Source: a virus
DNA length: 44,586 nt
IMG/VR virus record: IMGVR_UViG_3300028920_000121
Span: 1-44,586 of that record
Direction: 5' to 3' (one strand)
The notes under the pieces were generated by a model, which was not told the DNA's origin, made no database searches, and saw nothing but the letters and a program-made list of their open reading frames with translations. The stretch's first letter is position 1, and every line of letters begins with the position of its first letter. Shown piece after piece: positions 40,601 through 44,586 of the stretch. The translations under genes and the position numbers were made by a program.

Positions 40601-40905
40601 ATGAGTTTAAAAAATCGGATACCCAAACTAAAAAAACAGCTTCCTTTTTACTTCGTCAGGCTGATATGCAACGTCGTAGAGCTAAAACTCCGGAGGAAAA
40701 GAAGAAAGCTCTTAATAAATATAGATGGGTACTTGAAAAATATAGAGGCTTTATTACCGATTCCATGCGTGAAAATGCTGCTGAGAGTAACGCTAAGATC
40801 CTACGTGAGAAGAGAGGTCAAGTAAGCAGAAGTAGGAGGATATTTCAGGATATGAGTGATCAACAAAAGCGCAGATTTATAGCTGAACACGGTATACCCA
40901 AATGA
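34687..40905 (+). CDS. Giant polyvalent internal virion protein (2072 aa)
   Basis: One uninterrupted frame. Residues 1-60 are an acidic, Pro-rich leader; about 145-355 are Ala/Gly-rich helices that may be membrane active. About 395-412 is a Pro-Glu-Pro-Lys linker. Residues 415-550 resemble GGDEF domains (DPLTNLKNEEW at 418, FKEASEKYGKKAGDKLL, RKGGNEF with G492-F496) but lack the usual Asp residues. Residues 855-1055 resemble ADP-ribosyltransferases (VSFHYTDKELVPEILKEGL, EGVYLFAG). Then QWLGILKK and VTKAELLKYIDENKIDV, a motif of polyvalent proteins. About 1210-2000 is a helical domain like the large C-terminal region of such proteins (FVINNLSRDVWNAMF; FNTWVPFLNASLQGN). It is likely packaged and injected with DNA, delivering effectors. 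Enzyme activity is not proven. Confidence 0.75.
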   Translation: MSDFIDQAFEDAFSGTSVAEEEPRAPQKKSPAPPTTAIKDDIDKAFVEAEYVGPVETTPEDVNAEKLPDLSPKKPFIKLPANQQELRAVSEKRAIYANEAYQNARADLLRQAQLQGMNPSEAEQWAIEKATEFALLEADDKVLNELTEKSGGLDFLASQLKKVIAGATLGASKRIPGLGKTISPAEAYLYTMPPEIRDRVLKNKPWFNRLVTASGISGELTLGLPVFGLAMKAAKVGKGALKARALKSGGVFAGMSVARSITDPEVKLDLLHVGRDFVLGMILPGLNKIPGIGNVEKAAKRYVRTGKLIGQSVSTGTIAYVSDVIVQKLHGRKWSDLSTQEKNDIFINSALFAGLHLWGGKELLLNRGKIEPTRKPGEMPRPEDVGIIKPKLEPKPEPKPEPKPETAEDKLERIRTEDPLTNLKNEEWAKEKGIIDKEGKVKEGSVEFEIGKFKEASEKYGKKAGDKLLVKSSEILQKNLEEAGVGDVVRKGGNEFIVSAKEGVTKEALNDALNKASTELSETAIKVKNKEGQWRTVKGLNIVGEKGVEYVRDTAEKPRIRGRIEERIERGPKESDFEYVDRLAKEGRRLEKEIDELEIIENPTEAQLKREAEIAKELDSIDKAHDAVFPKVEEARREAELRKIEEMEFEHQLRPGIITDRQLNVKNALTKRGYTEYIPKTDKEFKQLNYDKQRDVAMKKGDKMILINQLGEQRLPSGEVIAEAPGPVPKEPPKLVKLEQREWVTISPKTGGEGGIANVTKWEISEIIERAKRNDIDLIIKKATKEDIKDADPDLKWDSSKEAEREELMRWAGPDEPPKPAETPKVEKLKEKTPVKFGEEKIEPESETKLLPEESRNEVSFHYTDKELVPEILKEGLKQVISEKKWHGVKPGEGVYLFAGDTKFRSDTFVDDVKAIKNPIRIKLKTKVDKDLMMDEDTMSSFGSKDLYDNFVSKYPKIAKEFNDMVKSLKGREAFTKSTEKVDDAAIEKIKLELIEKYDLKVDPELGYYGQGGLGLTGRKKGGIPVDDIIEIREHNPKTGKYDKVIYRVGEKPPVEAVSTKSSKEPIEPKFLSVAEETVKATVQDKATGDQWLGILKKVPKAETDLMDLPKFLKGKKSVTKAELLKYIDENKIDVKIQGKEAERIAKKKPKTFGQKRKQKEAKSRVDKAVDKAIKAKVKEPPTAPPMKPPEKASKEAPREPSGKAPIEPEFKTWDQVRSWYYDRYTWLKDHPEVYKQARLLHGKIAGRVETMVKDMYDNVLGKDVSASDLEVLNQIYKLNAHMHWDRVGKTTSGITEPMAVEALKKIKDGIGDKEYDRLSGKVDVIAKIHDQLLDELVTLEVLRPKQVENFKKAYPIYMRTEILGEAIKRLTNIPSSNSDAIMVFDKTWLKRKEGVDQDISDNLVDLTVKSIIQKVTAGEKQHLINNILEQYGRRAGIKIETAEKVYREELKQHGRTPLGHEKVSANTRIPKTEDIKWIRENFKKRVEGKDDQWIKDHVTVTHSVPSELNTMMRGMNNEAVDIITRAMGSYNSFFRMAATTWRLPFVINNLSRDVWNAMFLDRIEGAKISRIGGLSRGLVYATLESMGIRPEFVKRFRESGTGFGGVMTAHTALMPSELRLPTRLLKGKNKIVRIGKDGIVAPLTVIEKLARIGEDAVRMGNTIRAESAGMSAKDAAFLSRDLTVDFQKYGTQMKVFNTWVPFLNASLQGNINYIRFMRDKPGTATSRLLYMFVAPYVALNVWNRSFDDYDETPDYIKKGYWHLRYPDFEALKMGELKGKSITTEDGESLPLYITVRKAEFPAAISQLLNPIVDFAMDKDPNKKEEFKKEALSSSMIAAASARAKGFLSTVTPPLFALPYELSGNIMLWADSPIYPEYMGEIEPKYRARTSTTNLPRRIGETMNISPAKIEYAMTSLAPMAQQGLQLVSPLFESDEPGAQNYAIKSSNLEKISKFIPLVKVSPFKKTAEEVYEFKKSDTQTKKTASFLLRQADMQRRRAKTPEEKKKALNKYRWVLEKYRGFITDSMRENAAESNAKILREKRGQVSRSRRIFQDMSDQQKRRFIAEHGIPK

Positions 40906-41156
40906 GTGATCTTGAACAATTACATTCCAAGGTAGATGACATAGGCACTAATCTAGTAAAGTTAACCGATGTCATGGTTGGAACAATAGAAAAACCTGGA
41001 TTGGTACATAAATTTAACGATTTGAATTGTTATTGTGCTGATAGAAGGATAAAACGCAAGGAGAGAGGTAAGTGGCTATTTCGTTCTTTCGTAGGTTGTT
41101 TGATAGCTATTTTAACCGCTACAGTAATAGCGGTGGTTACATCCGGCCTTCAATAA
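40902..41156 (+). CDS. Holin-like membrane protein (84 aa)
   Basis: ATG overlaps the TGA of the giant gene (ATGA). A helical, coiled-coil-like N-terminus (LEQLHSKVDDIGTNLVKLTD) and basic segment (RRIKRKERGKW) precede a single transmembrane helix (VGCLIAILTATVIAVV) at the C-terminus. This resembles small XhlA-like holins. It overlaps the endolysin start by 85 bases, the usual holin-endolysin arrangement. Confidence 0.68.
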   Translation: MSDLEQLHSKVDDIGTNLVKLTDVMVGTIEKPGLVHKFNDLNCYCADRRIKRKERGKWLFRSFVGCLIAILTATVIAVVTSGLQ

Positions 41157-41578
41157 ACATTCCAAGGTGGATGGATATTGCGATAGGGGAGTTGGGTCAG
41201 GCAGAAATATCCGGTCCAGGCTCTAATGAAAATATCAATAGATACCTCGGAACAGTCGGCTTAGACCCCAATGATGATATCCCATGGTGCTCAGCTTTTA
41301 CTAATTGGGTTTTTGAAAAATGCAAAATAAGCGGAACCGCAAATTGCAAAGCTCGATCCTGGATGGATTGGGGGAAAGCAATTCAGGCATACAAATTTGG
41401 AGCAGTAGTGGTAATGCATAGAGGTGATCCAAATTCGTGGAAAGGGCATGTTGGATTTGCCTTAGACGCTCATTTTGGGTGGATGTACGTTTTAGGCGGA
41501 AATCAAAATAATCGTGTTGGCGTTAACGCGTATAAGAGTAGCAAATTATTGGGTTATCGTTGGCCTGTGGAGGAGTAA
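41072..41578 (+). CDS. Endolysin, NlpC/P60- or CHAP-like cysteine peptidase
   Basis: GTG at 41072 follows AAGGAGAGAGG. The 168-residue protein has the pattern of small phage peptidoglycan peptidases: MDIAIGELGQ, NRYLGTVGL, IPWCSAFTNW with the nucleophile Cys73, ARSWMDWG, GAVVVMHRG, WKGHVGFAL with His126, then LGGNQNNRV with a polar Asn. It would cut cell-wall peptides for lysis. The start inside the holin-like gene supports the lysis pair. A virion-associated hydrolase is a less likely alternative. Confidence 0.8.
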   Translation: MAISFFRRLFDSYFNRYSNSGGYIRPSINIPRWMDIAIGELGQAEISGPGSNENINRYLGTVGLDPNDDIPWCSAFTNWVFEKCKISGTANCKARSWMDWGKAIQAYKFGAVVVMHRGDPNSWKGHVGFALDAHFGWMYVLGGNQNNRVGVNAYKSSKLLGYRWPVEE

Positions 41579-41943
41579 TGGCTTTAATTATAATCAGGGC
41601 TGAAACAAAAGCAGACTTTGACTCTAAACATCCTAAATTAAAGCTTTTATCCAAAAAGTACGACATCATTGACGTACTTGATGATGGTCAAGATGCTGGT
41701 AAAAAGGTTTGTTTACCGCGCTACATGATTTTAAAGGTCCCAGGTAAAACAAAGAAAGAGCTTGAGTACTTAAAGGAACCCAATGGTACTATGGAAGGTG
41801 ATGAATTTGTAAAAACTGAAAAACGTAAATATATTTTTAACTTTGATTCTAAATTATCCCCAACCGATTTAACCGCCATTCAGGAGAGTAAGGAAATCCT
41901 TATTAAGGATGTAAATCTTTCCGATGTAGGAGAGAAACTTTAA
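41578..41943 (+). CDS. Hypothetical protein between lysis and spike genes (121 aa)
   Basis: ATG at 41578 overlaps the endolysin TAA (TAATG) and follows GGAGGAG, so I reject the longer GTG at 41560. The product is basic and alpha/beta (ALIIIRAETKADFDSKHPKL, YDIIDVLDDGQDAGKKV, LPRYMILKVPGKTKKELEYL). No family recognised. It also ends one base into the next gene. Confidence 0.62.
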   Translation: MALIIIRAETKADFDSKHPKLKLLSKKYDIIDVLDDGQDAGKKVCLPRYMILKVPGKTKKELEYLKEPNGTMEGDEFVKTEKRKYIFNFDSKLSPTDLTAIQESKEILIKDVNLSDVGEKL

Positions 41944-42920
41944 TGGCCACTAATGTAAGCTCTATTGGAACCACTGGTCGAGATTACGCAACTATCACCT
42001 TATGGGAAGATGATGTTGATGGTGATCTCGTATCTGCTGGTAACATAGAGAAGGGTGAATGTTACGCTGACTCAGATTTTAATGAGACAGTTGATATTGA
42101 TGGTAGTGTAACAGACTCAAGTAATTACATGTGGCTCACGGTAGCAGAAGGTGAGCGGCACAATGGTACGGCGCATGGCGGAGGCGTAGTAATAGACCGT
42201 AATGCCAGTAATGGTCAGGTTTTAAGGATGTCGGATGATTATACGGTGGTTGAATGGCTTAGAATTTATAATGCGATCTGTTCTGGGTCGGCAAGGACGT
42301 TTGTCGGGTTATACAACACTGGATGCATGGTGCGAAATTTGATATTGCATGAACTTGTTAAATCAACTGACAATTTTTATCCGATAAGCGCGGCTGCTAA
42401 TACGCGAGTTTTTAATTGTATTATATATGATGTATGGTGCGCGCAAGCAGGCGAAGTGCACCGCGGCATAAGCAGTTATAGTTCTACAAAGGTTTACAAT
42501 AATACGGTTTATAATATTAAAAACCAATCGGGTAATATGCCCGGTATCTGGGGCGGCATACAAAAGAACAATATCGCGGCGGATTGCGACATAGATTTTG
42601 CGGCGTCCCAATCCGGTTCAAATTATAATTTATCCAGCGACAGCACCGCCCCCGGCGCCAACTCCATTACCGGAAAAACAGCATCCGATCAATTTCAATC
42701 AATAACTGGTGGTAGTGAAGATTTCCATTTAAAAGCTGGGGCAGATGCTTTAGATGCTGGTATTGGTCCAAGTTCTGATTCAAATGTTCCATCAACTGAC
42801 ATAGACGGTGATTCGCGTTCTGGTGCAACTTGTGACATTGGTTGCGATGAATATCAGGAATCTGGGGTTACTGTTCCCGTTTTAGCGTACAGACATTATC
42901 GAAACCGGAGGGTATCATGA
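41943..42920 (+). CDS. Tail spike, right-handed beta-helix (parallel beta) protein
   Basis: 325 residues. Repeating Asn/Thr/Val/Tyr short strands (VVEWLRIYNAICSG, MVRNLILHELV, TRVFNCIIYDVWC, TKVYNNTVYNIKN) form a ladder like pectate-lyase-type beta helices. The end has FHLKAGADALDAGIGP and DIDGDSRSGATCDIGCDEYQ, a motif found at the end of many surface beta-helix proteins. It probably binds or cuts host surface glycan. Start overlaps the previous stop by one base. Confidence 0.78.
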   Translation: MATNVSSIGTTGRDYATITLWEDDVDGDLVSAGNIEKGECYADSDFNETVDIDGSVTDSSNYMWLTVAEGERHNGTAHGGGVVIDRNASNGQVLRMSDDYTVVEWLRIYNAICSGSARTFVGLYNTGCMVRNLILHELVKSTDNFYPISAAANTRVFNCIIYDVWCAQAGEVHRGISSYSSTKVYNNTVYNIKNQSGNMPGIWGGIQKNNIAADCDIDFAASQSGSNYNLSSDSTAPGANSITGKTASDQFQSITGGSEDFHLKAGADALDAGIGPSSDSNVPSTDIDGDSRSGATCDIGCDEYQESGVTVPVLAYRHYRNRRVS

Positions 42921-44586
42921 ACTTTTTGAAACAGTCAGCTTTGGCAACTATAAATTTAGGTCCATTTGTTGACGACACGGACGGAAAAACTGCTGAAACT
43001 GGTTTAACTATTTCCCAGGCTGATGTACGTTTGTCCAAGAATGGTGGTGTTTTTGCACAGAAAAACAATGCTGATGCGGCTGTTCATAGTGAAAACGGTA
43101 GCTATTTATGTGCATTGAGTACAATCGATACCAATACCCTCGGTCGGTTGCGCGTTGAAGTTCATGAGTCCGGTGCTCTCCCCGTTTGGGAAAATTATGA
43201 AATTCTACCTGAAAATGTTTTCGATTCTCTAATCTCTGGTTCTGATAAATTGGATGTCAATGTTGCTGAAATCTCTGAGGATTCGGCGGCGGCTGACAGC
43301 CTTGAGGCCATTCTTGATGGTACCGGTGCTGCTTTAACTCTTATCAGTTCTCAATCCGCTGGTCAGGCTTTATTGATTAAAAATACCGGAAGTAACGGTA
43401 ATGCCCTGAGAATTGAAAACACTGATGTTGCTGGACGTGCCGCTTATGTAACAAGTAGTGGAACAAGCGAAGGAACAGTTTTAGTTAATAACACCGGATC
43501 CAAATCTGCTATCATCCTTACTGGTAAGGGTACTGGACAGGCAGCTCTTAAACTTACTAACACGGATACCGGTGGTTATGGTATTGATATCAACTCCCAC
43601 TCCAGAGGTATTAATGTAAATACAACAGCGGGTACAGGCCTTTACGTTGTTGGGTCCAATACTGGTGTGTATCTTGAAGGTACTTCTGGTCAGGATATTA
43701 ACGCTGGTGAGATTAACACTATTGACACTGTTGTTGATGCAATTAAAGCCAAAACCGATAATCTTCCCGCCGATCCCGCGTCTGAGACGAATGTTAATGC
43801 TAATGAAACTAAGATTGATTCGCTTCTTACCCGCGTCCCCTCTGGTGCTCTTACTACAATTGACACCGTTGTGGATGCGATCAAGGCGAAGACAGATTCA
43901 TTGACTTTTACGGTTGCAAATCAGGTTGATTCCAATGTAAAATCTATCTCTGATGATGGGCCAGCCGCCGATAGCCTTGAGGCAATCCTTGATGGAACGG
44001 GAGCAAAGCTAACCATTAAAGGAACAGGAGACGCGCTAACTATTCAAAGCACCAATAACGGAAGTGCAATTAATCTGGCAAGTAACGGGACCAACTATAC
44101 GACGGTTCAAATTAATTCGTCTGCCGGTAAGGGGATAGCTTTTGCTACTCAGCGTGAATCTATTTATGTAAATTCCAACAGCACGTATGACGCTATCAAG
44201 ATCATACAAAATGGTGCTGGAGGCGGTAAGGCTATATCCGTAACTGCGCAACAAAATGATGCTGTTGATGTTGTTTCCAATACAGGTGTTGGCCTTAAAC
44301 TTACTGGTGCTACTAAAGACATCGACGCAAATGAGATTGATAATGTTAATGTTGGTAGTATAGTGGCCGACGCTCTTTCCTCAATCGATTCTAAACTTGC
44401 TACTGAACATGGATCCGGCCAGTGGGATGCAACCGCCGCTCTTAGCACCGTTGAAGCTGCTTTATCCACCATTGATACCGTTGTTGACGCTATAAAAGCT
44501 AAGACGGACAATCTTCCTGCAGATCCCGCATCTGAGACAAATGTTGATGCAAATGAAGCTAAGTTGGATTCAGTGCTTGCGGCGTT
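42917..44586 (+). CDS. Tail fibre protein, N-terminal part (runs off right end)
   Basis: ATG overlaps the spike stop and follows GGAGGG. The first 100 residues form an attachment-type domain shared with the protein at 29213-29725. Then come fibre repeats: EDSAAADSLEAILDGTGA recurs as DGPAADSLEAILDGTGA, and TIDTVVDAIKAKTDNLPADP occurs twice. Long runs of Asn/Gly/Thr/Val strands lie between. The frame is open to the end and continues at base 1, giving about 726 residues after removing the 125-bp overlap. Likely the receptor-binding fibre. Confidence 0.8.
   Translation, partial: MNFLKQSALATINLGPFVDDTDGKTAETGLTISQADVRLSKNGGVFAQKNNADAAVHSENGSYLCALSTIDTNTLGRLRVEVHESGALPVWENYEILPENVFDSLISGSDKLDVNVAEISEDSAAADSLEAILDGTGAALTLISSQSAGQALLIKNTGSNGNALRIENTDVAGRAAYVTSSGTSEGTVLVNNTGSKSAIILTGKGTGQAALKLTNTDTGGYGIDINSHSRGINVNTTAGTGLYVVGSNTGVYLEGTSGQDINAGEINTIDTVVDAIKAKTDNLPADPASETNVNANETKIDSLLTRVPSGALTTIDTVVDAIKAKTDSLTFTVANQVDSNVKSISDDGPAADSLEAILDGTGAKLTIKGTGDALTIQSTNNGSAINLASNGTNYTTVQINSSAGKGIAFATQRESIYVNSNSTYDAIKIIQNGAGGGKAISVTAQQNDAVDVVSNTGVGLKLTGATKDIDANEIDNVNVGSIVADALSSIDSKLATEHGSGQWDATAALSTVEAALSTIDTVVDAIKAKTDNLPADPASETNVDANEAKLDSVLAA
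44462..44586. repeat. Right copy of 125-bp terminal repeat (contig overlap)
   Basis: Matches bases 1-125 with one mismatch (T at 44574 against C at 113). The internal fibre repeats of the same motif (for example near 43730) are clearly more diverged, so this near-identity is better explained by circular closure than by an old internal repeat. Confidence 0.9.

Overview
The window looks like the essentially complete genome of a tailed bacteriophage with podovirus-like gene content: large terminase, portal, scaffold, major capsid, a tubular or nozzle-type tail protein, internal virion proteins, and no tape-measure or sheath gene. The first and last 125 bases match at 124 positions, and the open frame of the fibre gene at the right end continues in frame at the left end. 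The sequence is therefore most simply a circular contig of about 44.46 kb cut inside the fibre gene. No integrase, tRNA, rRNA, insertion sequence or CRISPR array was recognised. The host is not evident. Strong AAGGAGG-type ribosome sites and many ATGA overlaps indicate a bacterial host.

Layout. (a) 1-1962, plus strand: end of the tail fibre, two paralogous small beta-rich proteins, a 20-residue Lys/Gly peptide and small unknowns. (b) 1962-14101, plus strand, replication and nucleotide metabolism: Cas4/RecB-like Fe-S nuclease, Holliday-junction-resolvase-like nuclease, HTH protein, a uracil-DNA glycosylase fused to a family A DNA polymerase, gp32-like SSB, a PurA-family enzyme with the active-site change typical of PurZ, a nucleotide kinase fused to an all-alpha NTP pyrophosphatase, DnaB-like helicase, HAD phosphatase, Lar-like protein and TOPRIM primase. 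(c) 13920-18827, minus strand: a dense operon of small, often Cys-rich proteins, two with sigma-factor-like features, much richer in G+C than the rest. (d) 18828-19501: a divergent control region with a G+C-rich repeat block on one side and an AT-rich block of short palindromes on the other. (e) 19502-44586, plus strand: packaging, head, tail, a glycosyltransferase-like gene, internal proteins including a 2072-residue polyvalent protein, lysis genes, a beta-helix spike and the fibre.

The main biological point is a likely 2-aminoadenine (Z) DNA system. The PurZ-like enzyme would make the succino-intermediate from dGMP. The adjacent fused protein carries the kind of pyrophosphatase that could make dGMP from dGTP and a kinase that could phosphorylate dZMP. 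The polymerase is family A, as in several known Z phages, but here it carries an N-terminal uracil-DNA glycosylase domain. No DatZ-type HD dATPase was recognised. The second point is the giant virion protein, which has a degenerate GGDEF-like domain (GGNEF), an ADP-ribosyltransferase-like segment and a C-terminal region resembling phage polyvalent proteins.
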